NCBI GenBank assembly: GCA_003278525.1
Contig: QCEQ01000005.1
Span: 1-64,000, forward strand
DNA: 64,000 nt
From: Prochlorococcus sp. AG-355-P16
Lineage (GTDB): Bacteria; Cyanobacteriota; Cyanobacteriia; PCC-6307; Cyanobiaceae
Direction: 5' to 3'
Shown: positions 19,445-30,400 of the stretch, piece after piece
How the letters are laid out: each line of letters starts with the position of its first letter
Numbering within the stretch: position 1 is the stretch's first letter
Notes under the pieces: generated by a model
The model's input: the letters and a program-made list of their open reading frames with translations, nothing else
Databases searched by the model: none
Told to the model about the DNA's origin: nothing
Translations under genes and position numbers: made by a program

Positions 19445-20257
19445 ATGCTTTATTTTTTAACAATAGTATTAGGAAATTTAGATCATTCTTTATTTAAAAG
19501 TATTTATATCTTTTTTATATCCTTTTTTTCTAATACGTTTTCAGCGATTTCTGGAGGAGGAGCAGGATTATTACAATTGCCAGCATTGATTTTATCTGGA
19601 GTTCCTTATTATCAGGCTCTGGCTAATCATAAATTAGCAACAGTAGCACTAGGAATAGGGGGTTCCTTAAGAAATCACAAATCTTTAGGTAATGATATAA
19701 GTGTTGCTTGGCAAATTTTAATTTTTGGATTACCAGGAGTAATTTTGGGGGCTTCTGTAGTTGAATATATATCAGAAAAGTATTTGTACTTAACTTTAGG
19801 AATAATATCCATATTATTAGCCTTTTACTCATTCCTTAAACCAGATTTAGGTTTAACATCTGGTAATAAAAAGCTTAATTTTGTTCATAAAATTAGATTT
19901 TTAATTTTTATTTTTCTTATAGGTATATTAAATGGTTCTATTTCTTCAGGAACTGGATTGCTTGTAACAATACTATTAATAAAAACTTTTGAAATGGATT
20001 TTCTTCGAGCCATAAGCATGACATTTTTTACTGTTGGGATTTTTTGGAATTTTGTCGGAGCGGTATTTTTGTCAAGAATAGAATCGGTTTCATTTAATTT
20101 ATTGATAGTTTTAATAATAGGTTCATTTATGGGAGGATTTTTCGGTGCTCACCTTTCAAAATTAAATGGGAATTTACTTATTAAGAAAACTTTTATAACA
20201 GTTTGCATCTTGGTTGGTATTAGCTTATTTATTAAATCCATAAAAAGCTTTTTTTAA
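19445..20257 (+). CDS. TauE/SafE-family permease
   Basis: Multi-TM protein with SAISGGGAGLLQLPAL and GSISSGTGLLVTILL repeats. Confidence 0.85.
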   Translation: MLYFLTIVLGNLDHSLFKSIYIFFISFFSNTFSAISGGGAGLLQLPALILSGVPYYQALANHKLATVALGIGGSLRNHKSLGNDISVAWQILIFGLPGVILGASVVEYISEKYLYLTLGIISILLAFYSFLKPDLGLTSGNKKLNFVHKIRFLIFIFLIGILNGSISSGTGLLVTILLIKTFEMDFLRAISMTFFTVGIFWNFVGAVFLSRIESVSFNLLIVLIIGSFMGGFFGAHLSKLNGNLLIKKTFITVCILVGISLFIKSIKSFF

Positions 20258-20410
20258 AATTATTTGTGGTTAGTAGTACAGTACACTTTGGTAAAAATTT
20301 TAAAGAAATATTATAAATTATTTATTATCTTTATTCGTTATCAAAGGAGTTAATGAATTACTCTTTTTATTTAAAAATACTTTTAGAGAGAACTCATTTT
20401 AAAAACCATA

Positions 20411-20436
20411 AAAAAAGGCCTCACATACGTGTGGCC
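20411..20436 (-). terminator. Rho-independent terminator of the candidate sRNA
   Basis: Minus strand GGCCACACGTATGTGAGGCC followed by TTTTTT. Confidence 0.75.
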
Positions 20437-20540
20437 GGGTGATGGGGAACCTTATTTTTAAACCAATTTCTTAAAAAATGCAACCCCCTATCTGTAGTGC
20501 AGACCTTAACAAAATTAAACGCTACAGGTAGTGCTTTAAT
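20411..20540 (-). ncRNA. Candidate small non-coding RNA
   Basis: Minus strand: TATAAG -10-like element (20547-20552), about 130 nt transcript with a 10-bp stem and terminal GGCC hairpin plus T run; no convincing ORF. Confidence 0.5.
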
Positions 20541-20704
20541 GATTTTCTTATATGTATATTTAAAAAAAATAGAAATATTTTTGTAGTTTTCAAATTTATG
20601 AGTAAAAATCTATTTTTTAGATTTCGAATGTTTTTGGTAATTTTACTTGTTAAAAATGTCTTGCACAGTATCATTCGTAAGAACTTTGTTGTTAAAAAGC
20701 TTTA

Positions 20705-20932
20705 ATGATTGAATTAACCTTATTAACTCTTTTGAATTATGTCGGGGATAATTTCTGTGAGTATAGAAATCTAGGTCATGATAACTATAAATCTTTACTT
20801 CTTTCCTACAGTGATGCAAGTAATAAATTTGGTCCATTAGAGGTTAAAAAGGTTATTGAGAAGTCAGAAAATTTTAAAGTTACTGCTGTTGCTATTGCTG
20901 CAATTAAGTGCCCTCAGCATATAGTTAAGTAA
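20705..20932 (+). CDS. Hypothetical protein
   Basis: 75 aa ORF; in-frame stop just upstream of the ATG. Confidence 0.5.
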   Translation: MIELTLLTLLNYVGDNFCEYRNLGHDNYKSLLLSYSDASNKFGPLEVKKVIEKSENFKVTAVAIAAIKCPQHIVK

Positions 20933-21201
20933 TGAAGTTTGAATTAAAAACTGAAAATGAAAATTATTCAAAATCATTTTCACAATTTTTCGGTATAGTT
21001 TTTTTTCTTACTTTTATAATTATCCTTTGTGATGTTGCCCTCAAATTAGGAATCATATCTAGAAATCATAAAATTGAATACAACTGCAGGCTTTTATCGG
21101 TTGAAAAATCTAAACCTCATTTTAAGAAATTATCTAGTCTTTCTAATCTTAAAAGTAAACAACAAATTTGGGAATTTTGCAGAGAGGTTTTAAAAAATTA
21201 G
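20932..21201 (+). CDS. Hypothetical TM protein
   Basis: 89 aa ORF overlapping the upstream stop (TAATG). Confidence 0.55.
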   Translation: MKFELKTENENYSKSFSQFFGIVFFLTFIIILCDVALKLGIISRNHKIEYNCRLLSVEKSKPHFKKLSSLSNLKSKQQIWEFCREVLKN

Positions 21202-21996
21202 TTAGCTAGATGCTGATGAATAGAATTTTAATGCAAATAGCCAGAACCTCCTTGAAGTTATAAGAAATACGGTAGCGACAATAACTTCAAGCAATATTTT
21301 CCACAATTGAGAAAGTCCTAGAAAAACTTCAGAAGGAATTGTGGTTATAAAAGCAATAGGAATGAAAACACTAAAAAATATTCTTAAAGAAAATGAAAAT
21401 GAATTTAGAGGAAATCTTCCAATATAAAGGAATGATCTTAATACTTCTATTGCATTCCAAGTCTTAACAAACCAAATAGTAGTAGTAGAGATAAAAAACC
21501 ATAGGCTATATAAAATACAAATCGAGCAACTTATTGTAATCAAGGATAAGGTTAAAAAACTTAAATTTAAATTTATTTGATTTATTCTTATGCAGAAGAA
21601 TAACAAGAAAAATCCAAGCATTATTTCTAAAAATCCAGATGGATTTATTTTTTTTAATGAAATAAAAAATTGACTATCAATAGGTTTTAAAAGTACGAAG
21701 TCTAATGTTCCTTCTCTGATATGTTTAACTATTTCTGTAAGGTTAGGATTGAACCATGTATTTGTTATTCCATTCAATATTGTATAAATAGCTTGAATTA
21801 TTAGTGCCTGTTCAAATTTCCAACCTCCAATATATCCATTATTTTGAAAGAAAATGGTTAATAGAAAAATACTTCCTATTAAACTTAAAATTGCAGTAAT
21901 TAAATCAACTAATATATTTGTCTTATACTCCAATTCAGAAGCCAATGAAGTATGTAAGAATTTTTTATAAACTTTTAGATATTTTCTTGAATTCAT
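21202..21996 (-). CDS. ABC-2 type transporter permease
   Basis: Six-TM protein; operon with ABC ATPase; LVDLITAI...REGTLDFVLLKPIDSQF. Confidence 0.85.
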   Translation of the reverse strand: MNSRKYLKVYKKFLHTSLASELEYKTNILVDLITAILSLIGSIFLLTIFFQNNGYIGGWKFEQALIIQAIYTILNGITNTWFNPNLTEIVKHIREGTLDFVLLKPIDSQFFISLKKINPSGFLEIMLGFFLLFFCIRINQINLNLSFLTLSLITISCSICILYSLWFFISTTTIWFVKTWNAIEVLRSFLYIGRFPLNSFSFSLRIFFSVFIPIAFITTIPSEVFLGLSQLWKILLEVIVATVFLITSRRFWLFALKFYSSASS

Positions 21997-22787
21997 GATC
22001 CCATAGCTGTATATTTTTTCGTTCCTTTAGACCAGATTTTCTTAAATAATGGGAAAAGTAATAAAATCCATAGAATTTGCATACCTAAGCCTCCACTAAT
22101 ATTTGTTTCATTACCTGATAGTAGGTTCGCAGGGAAATCAATTAAATATGGGAAAGGAGTTAAATAAATCCAAGGTTTAACGTATGCGGGAAATGAAACT
22201 ACTGGAGCTAAAAGACCTGAGAGAAATAAAGTTGGAATAAATAACAATCTTTCTATCGATGATGCTTTCTCTGTCCAGAAGCATAGACATGCAATTATTG
22301 ATTGAATTAAAAATTGAATCAAGAAGGATAAGAAAGTAGATAATATAGATAAAAGTAAAATACCTAGATTTGGAGTCCATATACTTTCTGGATTAAAAAT
22401 AAAAAAGAAAAATGCAATTATTATTGCGAAAGGAAATCTTGTTATTTGTTCAGCGATATGTTGTGCAAAATATCTGAAAAATGGATTTAATGGTTGGATT
22501 AAATACGGAGATACTTTACCCATAAGAGAATCCTCTTCAAAACTAAATACAACCCAAACTACAGAAAACTGTCTTACAAAAAAAGCACATAAGAAATACC
22601 TAGAAAGCATAATATCACTTATGTTTATGGATTCATTCAGATTATTATTTGTCCAAATGTTTAACATAAAAAAAGGAATAATCCCCGAAATTGCCCATAA
22701 GGCAATTTCTACCCTATATTCCAACATGTTTGAATATTGGACTTTTAATAAGGTGAATATTTTACGGTTAATCAGGTTAGATATCAT
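21993..22787 (-). CDS. ABC-2 type transporter permease
   Basis: Six-TM protein, 4-bp overlap with the downstream permease; GKVSPYLIQPLNPFFRYFAQH. Confidence 0.85.
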   Translation of the reverse strand: MISNLINRKIFTLLKVQYSNMLEYRVEIALWAISGIIPFFMLNIWTNNNLNESINISDIMLSRYFLCAFFVRQFSVVWVVFSFEEDSLMGKVSPYLIQPLNPFFRYFAQHIAEQITRFPFAIIIAFFFFIFNPESIWTPNLGILLLSILSTFLSFLIQFLIQSIIACLCFWTEKASSIERLLFIPTLFLSGLLAPVVSFPAYVKPWIYLTPFPYLIDFPANLLSGNETNISGGLGMQILWILLLFPLFKKIWSKGTKKYTAMGS

Positions 22788-23772
22788 AATCTTTTTTCAT
22801 TAATACCTTCCCAATAATTTCATCTATAGGAGGTTCATTTATAAAAAGGTCTTCAATATCAAAATTATTTAGGATAGTCTTTAGTGAAGAGGTAATAGAG
22901 TTATTTTCAACTTTTATAGTTATTTCATTCTTAATTTTATTTTTAACATTAAAACCTAGACTTTCTAATTTAGCTGCATCTTTTTCAGAACGACAAACTA
23001 TTAATATTTCTTTAACAGGAGATAGTTTTTTTAATAATAGTTTAAGTTTTCCATCGTATGATATCGCCCCTTCGTGAACACATATAACTCTTTTGCATAG
23101 CGATGTAATATCTTTCATGTAATGACTGGTTAAGCATATCGTTGCATTAGTTTCCTTATTATATTTTTGAAGGAACTTTCTTAAATTTCTCTGTGCATTA
23201 ATATCTAATCCAAGTGTGGGCTCGTCTAAAAATAGAATATTTGGTTCATGTATCAAAGCTGCTAGTAATTCGCACTTCATACGCTGACCTAATGAAAGTT
23301 TTCTAACAGGTGTGAATAGCTCTTCATCAATTTCAAGCATTTCCGATAGTTTTTTTATCCTCTTTTTAGCTTCGAACTTATCTAAGTCATATATTGATGC
23401 ATTTAAATAGAATGATTCAATTGGCGGAAGATCCCAAATAAGCTGTTGCTTTTGTCCCATTATTAAGGTGATATTCTTAAGGAAATTTTCTTTTCTCCTG
23501 AATGGTAAGTGGCCTGAAACCAAAATCGAACCTTCACTTGGATAAATTAAGCCACAAAGCATTTTTAATATTGTTGTTTTGCCAGCTCCATTAGCTCCTA
23601 GAAAACCTACTATTTCTCCTTCTTTAATTTCAAAACTAATATCTTTTATTACTTTTAAACTTTTTGTTTGTCTGTTAAAAAAGTGTCTTATTGTCCCTTT
23701 TATTCCTGGATTTTTGGAAGAGATATCAAATGACTTAGATAAATTTTTTACATCTATAATGTTTTGTACCAT
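22777..23772 (-). CDS. ABC transporter ATP-binding protein
   Basis: Walker A GANGAGKTT, signature LSLGQRMK, Walker B ILFLDEPTLGLD. Confidence 0.95.
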   Translation of the reverse strand: MVQNIIDVKNLSKSFDISSKNPGIKGTIRHFFNRQTKSLKVIKDISFEIKEGEIVGFLGANGAGKTTILKMLCGLIYPSEGSILVSGHLPFRRKENFLKNITLIMGQKQQLIWDLPPIESFYLNASIYDLDKFEAKKRIKKLSEMLEIDEELFTPVRKLSLGQRMKCELLAALIHEPNILFLDEPTLGLDINAQRNLRKFLQKYNKETNATICLTSHYMKDITSLCKRVICVHEGAISYDGKLKLLLKKLSPVKEILIVCRSEKDAAKLESLGFNVKNKIKNEITIKVENNSITSSLKTILNNFDIEDLFINEPPIDEIIGKVLMKKDYDI

Positions 23773-23852
23773 TTAAATTTTTAATTACAGAAAATTTTAT
23801 ATTTTAATAAAATTGCTAAAATTATTTCTATTTTAGAAAATTTTTTTACGAA

Positions 23853-24242
23853 TTAAAAAATATCTTTGAACGATACAACCAGCCAGATAAAAAAGTTAAT
23901 TGGATTAAGTAACTCGCTTACCTTATTTTTATTTTCATAATTTAATCCTTTAAAAAAATCAAATATAAAATTGCTATTCTCCTTTTTTTCATTATTCTTT
24001 TTTATTACATCACCATTTTTGTCTAGAAGATCAATCTCATCCTCAAAAAACCATTGCTCTTTTCCATTAGATAATTGCAAGACAACTCCAATACCTTTAC
24101 CATCAGTTATTCTGAAATCACTAATCTTACCCAATGAAGAGACATTTATTGCATCAATAGTTTCTTTTGTAAGCCTATCACTTGATAGTCCTAAGTTAAT
24201 TTGAACAGTAGTCCCTATTTTAACCTTATCTAGAATTGACAT
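23853..24242 (-). CDS. DUF2862 / PetP-like protein with C-terminal extension
   Basis: VKIGTTVQI...LGKISDFRITDGKGIGVVLQLSNGKEQWFFEDEIDLLD. Confidence 0.7.
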   Translation of the reverse strand: MSILDKVKIGTTVQINLGLSSDRLTKETIDAINVSSLGKISDFRITDGKGIGVVLQLSNGKEQWFFEDEIDLLDKNGDVIKKNNEKKENSNFIFDFFKGLNYENKNKVSELLNPINFFIWLVVSFKDIF

Positions 24243-24312
24243 TTTTAGGTTATTATACTTAGTGATATAGAGATTATGCGATTAATTCAGAATTATTCAT
24301 TTATTTCAATAA

Positions 24313-24459
24313 TTATGATTTTTTGAAAATCGCTTCAAGGATTCTTTTTATTGAAATTGTTAATATTCTCAAGAATACAAAAAACAGTCCTAACCAACCT
24401 AAAATTACAGCTATTGATAACAAGCTTGAACCCAAATCACGCTGTAGCAAATTTTGCAT
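24313..24459 (-). CDS. Small hypothetical TM protein (48 aa)
   Basis: MQNLLQRDLGSSLLSIAVILGWLGLFFVFLRILTISIKRILEAIFKKS*. Confidence 0.6.
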   Translation of the reverse strand: MQNLLQRDLGSSLLSIAVILGWLGLFFVFLRILTISIKRILEAIFKKS

Positions 24460-24802
24460 ATAATTCTTCTAAACTAGATATATTTAACTTTACTTTATTA
24501 AATTATTTATCCAATGTGAAATTCGCCAACATTCAGATTTATTTAAATTCTTTGTTATAGCATATTTAATAGAAATGATTTCTGAGCTAAAATTCAGTTA
24601 GAAAATTAACTTAATATTTTGGATTTATCTTTAAACTCATTCATTGGAATATTATTTATCATTATTGGTCTACTAGTTAGAGTTGATTTCAAATTCTCTA
24701 TTCAAAAAGATCTCAAATAATATCTATTAAGTTCTTTTTAGTGGAAAATAAAACATCAGTTCTTTTATATTTTTTAGTGTTGTAACTATTACAAAGACTA
24801 AA

Positions 24803-24823
24803 AGAGCAGCCGTGAAGCTGCTT
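24803..24823 (-). terminator. Stem-loop downstream of tRNA-fMet
   Basis: Minus strand AGCAGC-TTCACG-GCTGCT stem followed by a short T tract. Confidence 0.5.
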
Positions 24824-24831
24824 CTAAATGG

Positions 24832-24905
<74 letters not shown>

Positions 24906-24950
24906 TCATTTACATAGCATACATCTGAAAGGGTTATTTTTCCTGTTTTT

Positions 24951-25916
24951 TTAGGATTCTTGGAATTTTAATTTACCTTCAACTTCAAGTCGCACTCCTT
25001 CAGAGAAATTAAAAACCTTTTCTTCGATATCTTGAATTCTTAGGTCAGATATCCACTCTAGCTGTTTAAGTAAGTGAAGACTAACAGCATGTTTTGCTCT
25101 TTTTGAACCGTCTTCTACTTTTAAAGCTAACCCTATACCTTCATTTACCTTACATAGACACTGTATTCCTTCAGCACCACCTTTACCTATAACTTTCCCA
25201 TGAGAAGCTTTAATTATTTCTGTATCAAATTTATTGTTATCACTTATCATTGATGGGTTTAAGGTGATAGCTCTACTTATTTGTTCTAATTCAGCATTTT
25301 CGGAACTGCTTAGAAGTGAATATAATTTCGACATTTCCAATAGTTTTAAATATAGAGTAGGGGCACCACAATCATCACGTTCTGCGTTTATTTCAGATGA
25401 AGGGATTTCAAGTAATTCAGAAACAATCCTGAATATTTCTATTTGAAGTGGATGATCCCCCTTTAAGTAACTATCTAATGGCCAATTCATTTTTTTGCAT
25501 GTAGCTAAAAAAGCAGCATGTTTGCCCGAACAATTATGTTCTAATGGACTTGTCTTAGATTTTGGACATTTCAGATTTTTAATATCAATGTCATATTCCC
25601 ACAAAATTTTGAAGGCTTCCCTTGCATGAAGTTTTGATCCACTATGTGACCCGCATGCTAAAGCAATAGATTTTGATTCATTATTGATTTTTGATGCAGC
25701 TCCACTACTAACGAAGGGTATTGCTTGAAATGGTTTTAGTGCAGACCTGATGAAACTTTTATATTCTGGATTTCCTGCACACATCAAAACCCTCCCTTTT
25801 TTGTCAGTAATGACAGCATGAATTTTATGGAATGACTCAATATTTGATCCTCTCATTAAGGTCGCTTGTAAAGGAGGATTGTTAGAGGTGTAAAGATTTT
25901 TGAAATTTGAACTCAT
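24951..25916 (-). CDS. L-asparaginase II family protein
   Basis: MRGSNIESFHKIHAVITDKKGRVLMCAGNPEYKSFIRSALKPFQAIPFV; LACGSHSG; HNCSGKHAAFLATC. Confidence 0.93.
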   Translation of the reverse strand: MSSNFKNLYTSNNPPLQATLMRGSNIESFHKIHAVITDKKGRVLMCAGNPEYKSFIRSALKPFQAIPFVSSGAASKINNESKSIALACGSHSGSKLHAREAFKILWEYDIDIKNLKCPKSKTSPLEHNCSGKHAAFLATCKKMNWPLDSYLKGDHPLQIEIFRIVSELLEIPSSEINAERDDCGAPTLYLKLLEMSKLYSLLSSSENAELEQISRAITLNPSMISDNNKFDTEIIKASHGKVIGKGGAEGIQCLCKVNEGIGLALKVEDGSKRAKHAVSLHLLKQLEWISDLRIQDIEEKVFNFSEGVRLEVEGKLKFQES

Positions 25917-26411
25917 TTAGAAATTATTGTATTGAAAAATCAAAATGCCAGACAAAGCTAATACTGAAATAATAGAAAAAATTTGAGTTAAATTTTTTAA
26001 AATAGGCTTTACCTCAATCGAGGCAATAAGTAATTCTTTTTCTCTTAAAGCTAATGGCTTTTCCCATACTTGACCGTCATACCAGCCGGATTCCTCGTAT
26101 TCAACTTTTTCAGAAGTTAATCTATTAAATATATGATTCCAACCTAAATATAACCTTATTGAAATTAAGAGAGGTATTGATAAGCTACAAAAAAAACTTA
26201 ATAGAATGTATTTTAAGAGGGATGTTTTGAAATATACACTTCCTGAAGAAATGATAAGAAATAGAACAAAAGCTCCTATCCAGAATTTTATTAATATATT
26301 GATTAGTGACTTTTTTGTTTTTGGCCAAGTAAAAATTTTGGATTTTGATAATTCTATGAATTCATTTGTGGGTTGTTGTTCTCTGGGGACAGGACATTTA
26401 GATTCGTTCAT
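25917..26411 (-). CDS. CGLD27-like protein (DUF1230)
   Basis: CPVPREQQPTNEFIEL, EESGWYDGQVWEKP. Confidence 0.88.
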   Translation of the reverse strand: MNESKCPVPREQQPTNEFIELSKSKIFTWPKTKKSLINILIKFWIGAFVLFLIISSGSVYFKTSLLKYILLSFFCSLSIPLLISIRLYLGWNHIFNRLTSEKVEYEESGWYDGQVWEKPLALREKELLIASIEVKPILKNLTQIFSIISVLALSGILIFQYNNF

Positions 26412-26417
26412 AATGAA

Positions 26418-26762
26418 TTATGGAAATAATAGATTATCTCCATTACTCCAGAATGATTCAAGGTCATAATATTTTCTTATTTCTGGTTGAAAAATATTTA
26501 CGATCAAATCGCCATAATCGAGCAAAGCCCATTTCGCTTCGTTAACTCCTTCTTTTCGTATCGGTTCAATTTTAGCCTTCTCTCTAAGCTCTCCCTCTAC
26601 AGAATTAGTTATGGATCTAACTTGTACATCAGATAATCCTTCTGCAATCAAAATCCATTCACTTATAAATGATACTTTGTCAATTTTTATAAGTTTTATA
26701 TCTCTTGCTTTTTTTTCATCACATGCTTTAGCTGCCATTAAAACCAAACTTTTATTGTCCAT
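26418..26762 (-). CDS. rsfS: Ribosomal silencing factor RsfS
   Basis: AAKACDEKKARDIKLIKID..., WILIAEGLSDVQVRSITNSV, WALLDYGDLIVNIFQPEIRKYYDLESFW; start reassigned to MDNKS. Confidence 0.93.
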   Translation of the reverse strand: MDNKSLVLMAAKACDEKKARDIKLIKIDKVSFISEWILIAEGLSDVQVRSITNSVEGELREKAKIEPIRKEGVNEAKWALLDYGDLIVNIFQPEIRKYYDLESFWSNGDNLLFP

Positions 26763-27390
26763 AAACATTTTCGCTTGAAACTGATTTTTCTGAACCTTCT
26801 TGTTGAGATAATTCTGATCTTGCTTTTTCTGCACTTTTTCTTAAGGCATCTAATCTATCTTCAAAGAAACTTCTTTTTTTCTTTTTTCGTGTTTTATCTA
26901 TTAATTCCTTCAATGCTCCTCCAAGACTTTTATAAGCATTTGGAATGCTGTATCCAAATCTGCAAGCAAGATCTATAGCTCTTTCATCTGCATATATAGC
27001 ATCTTGAAGTTTTTTCTCAGAATTATTTTTTAAATATAATCTATACCCTGCGAAACTTGATAGACCAAGAGCAAGTATTAGAAGTAACCCATCTTGTACC
27101 CACAATTCTCCTATTGCACCTCCAAGACCAATAGCAAGAGCTGCCATTTCCCATCCATCTCTGGGAATTGTATCATTTTGAATTTTTCCAACCTCGTGCC
27201 AAAATAATAGATTTCTGTGATCAATAGCAAAGTTATCCCATTCATCTAAATCTATTTGAATTTCGACTTCGTCACGACCTATTTCCTCGAGTGTTATCAA
27301 GGGTGGGTCTATAGCTGCAGCAGCTTCAACAAATACCCAACTTTCATTCTCTGGAGGCAACAAACTTTTAAGTCGTTGAAGTTCGCTCAT
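26752..27390 (-). CDS. DUF3318-like membrane protein
   Basis: LQRLKSLLPPENESWVFVEAAAAIDPPLITLEEIGRDEVEIQID. Confidence 0.85.
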   Translation of the reverse strand: MSELQRLKSLLPPENESWVFVEAAAAIDPPLITLEEIGRDEVEIQIDLDEWDNFAIDHRNLLFWHEVGKIQNDTIPRDGWEMAALAIGLGGAIGELWVQDGLLLILALGLSSFAGYRLYLKNNSEKKLQDAIYADERAIDLACRFGYSIPNAYKSLGGALKELIDKTRKKKKRSFFEDRLDALRKSAEKARSELSQQEGSEKSVSSENVYGQ

Positions 27391-27497
27391 AAAAAATTAA
27401 TTTCTTCCAATACTATAGAAACAAATGTTGCTTTTCAAGTAACTTGATTAACATGTGACGATTTATAAGTAGCATAAGATAAATGAAGGTTTAAATT

Positions 27498-30400
27498 ATG
27501 CCTCAAAGAGGTGATCTTAAAAAAATTCTTATTTTAGGTTCAGGACCGATTGTTATAGGACAAGCATGCGAATTTGATTATTCTGGCACTCAAGCTTGTA
27601 AAGCTTTAAGAAATGCCGGTTATGAAATTGTCTTGATAAATTCAAATCCAGCATCAATAATGACTGATCCTGAGATTGCAAGCAAAACATATATTGAACC
27701 ATTGACTGCTGAAATTGTTTCTCAGATCATTTTAAGAGAAAAACCTGATGCGATTCTTCCCACTATGGGAGGTCAAACCGCTTTAAATCTTGCGGTTAAA
27801 TTATCAGAGTCAAATTTTTTAAAAGAAAATAATATTGAATTAATTGGTGCTGATTTAAAAGCCATTAATAAAGCTGAAGATAGAAAATTATTTAAAGAAT
27901 CGATGGAGAAAATAAATGTAAATGTTTGTCCATCTGGTATTGCTTCGAACCTAGATGAAGCTAAGGAGGTATCAAAAAAAATTAGTTCCTACCCTCTTAT
28001 AATAAGACCTGCATTTACATTAGGTGGTGTTGGAGGTGGAATTGCTTTTAACCTTGAAGAATTTGTAGAGCTGTGTAAATCAGGTTTAGAAGAAAGTCCA
28101 AGTAATCAAATATTGATTGAAAAATCACTTATTGGATGGAAGGAGTTTGAACTAGAGGTAATGCGAGATAATGCCGACAATGTAGTAATAGTTTGCAGTA
28201 TTGAAAATTTAGATCCAATGGGTATCCACACTGGGGATTCGATTACTGTAGCCCCTGCACAGACTTTAACTGATAAGGAGTATCAGAGATTGAGAGATTT
28301 GTCATTGAAAATTATTAGAGAGGTTGGAGTTGAAACGGGAGGGAGTAATATTCAATTTGCAATAAATCCATCTAATGGAGAAGTAATTGTCATAGAAATG
28401 AATCCGCGTGTGAGTAGATCCTCTGCTTTGGCAAGTAAAGCAACTGGATTCCCTATAGCTAAGATTGCCGCTTTATTATCTGTTGGCTACACACTTGATG
28501 AGATTATTAATGACATTACAAAGAAAACACCTGCATGTTTTGAGCCATCAATTGATTATGTAGTTACTAAAATTCCAAGATTTGCCTTTGAAAAGTTTAA
28601 AGGTTCTTCAAATACTTTAAGCACTGCCATGAAATCAGTTGGAGAGTCAATGGCAATAGGACGTTCTTTTGAAGAATCATTTCAGAAAGCATTAAGGTCA
28701 CTAGAAGTAGGTGTTTTTGGATGGGAATGTGATTCGCTGGATGAATTTAAAAACGAGACTCATATTAAAAATAGTTTAAGAACCCCTACATCTGAGAGAA
28801 TTCTCCTACTTAAAAAAGCTATGCAGCTTGGAAAAACTAATTCTTATATTCATGAAGCAACAAATATAGATTTATGGTTTATCGAAAAATTACGTAATAT
28901 TTTTAATTTTGAAAATGATTTTTTGAAAGATAAGGAACTGTATGCTTTAGATAGAGATTTGATGTTACATGCTAAACAATTGGGCTTTTCAGATCAACAA
29001 ATAGCAAAATTAACTAATTCTGAGTTTTTTGAAGTGAGAAGATATAGAAAAAAACTAAATATAATTCCAATTTATAAAACTGTGGATACTTGTTCTGCAG
29101 AATTCTCATCCTCAACTCCCTATCATTATTCAACTTACGAAGAATCTTTCATTAATTCTAATTCTCAAATTTTTGAAAGCGAAATATTAAAAAATAGTGC
29201 ATCAAAAAAAATTATGATCCTAGGAGGAGGTCCAAACAGAATTGGTCAGGGAATAGAATTTGATTACTGTTGTTGTCATGCATCATATCAAGCATCTACA
29301 GATGGTTATAAAACGATAATGGTTAATAGTAACCCTGAAACTGTGTCAACAGATTATGATACTAGCGATATTTTATATTTTGAGCCTGTTACTTTAGAGG
29401 ATGTGCTCAATATAATCGAAGCGGAAAATCCTTATGGTTTGATTGTTCAATTTGGAGGTCAAACTCCACTGAAATTATCCATACCTTTATTTGAATGGCT
29501 CAAATCTAAGGATGGGCTCAGAACTGGATCAAAAATTCTAGGGACTTCTCCAATATCTATCGATTTAGCAGAAGATAGAGAGGAATTTACCAAAATACTT
29601 GAGGAATTAAGTATTAGACAACCTTTAAACGGTATTGCACGTAATCCAAATGAAGCAGAAATTGTAGCAAAAAAAATAGGTTTCCCCTTGGTTGTAAGAC
29701 CTTCATATGTTTTAGGAGGAAGAGCAATGGAAATTGTTAAAGATGAGAATGAATTATCAAGATACATCTCTGAAGCAGTTAAAGTATCGCCTGATCATCC
29801 AATCCTTCTTGATCAATATTTGAATAATGCTATTGAGATAGATGTTGATGCTTTATGCGATTCAGAAGGTTCGGTTGTAATTGCTGGTCTGATGGAACAT
29901 GTGGAACCTGCTGGAATTCATTCAGGAGATTCAGCTTGTTGTTTACCATCTATTTCTCTTTCAACATCCACAATAGAAAATGTAAGGAGCTGGACTAAAT
30001 TAATTGCACAAAGATTAAATGTTGTTGGTTTAATTAATTTGCAATTTGCAGTGTTAAACACAAATGACAAAGAAAATAATTTATTTATTCTTGAAGCAAA
30101 TCCAAGAGCATCAAGGACAGTCCCATTTGTTTCAAAAGCTATAGGCAAACCAGTTGCAAAATTAGCTACCCAATTAATGCAAGGTTTTACATTAGATGAT
30201 GTTAATTTCACTCAAGAATTTTCTCCAAAATATCAAGCGGTAAAAGAGGCTGTTTTACCTTTTAAAAGGTTTCCCGGATCTGATACATTGCTTGGCCCTG
30301 AAATGAGATCTACTGGAGAAGTAATGGGTTTAGCTAAAGATTTTGGAATTGCTTATGCCAAATCGGAATTAGCAGCAGGCAATGGTGTTCCTTCAGAAGG

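Noticed and set aside
20643-20837. 64 aa minus-strand ORF
   Set aside because: Antisense to the better-looking 20705-20932 ORF; cannot be excluded but unsupported.
29459-30211. Minus-strand ORFs inside carB
   Set aside because: Antisense to a strongly conserved coding region.
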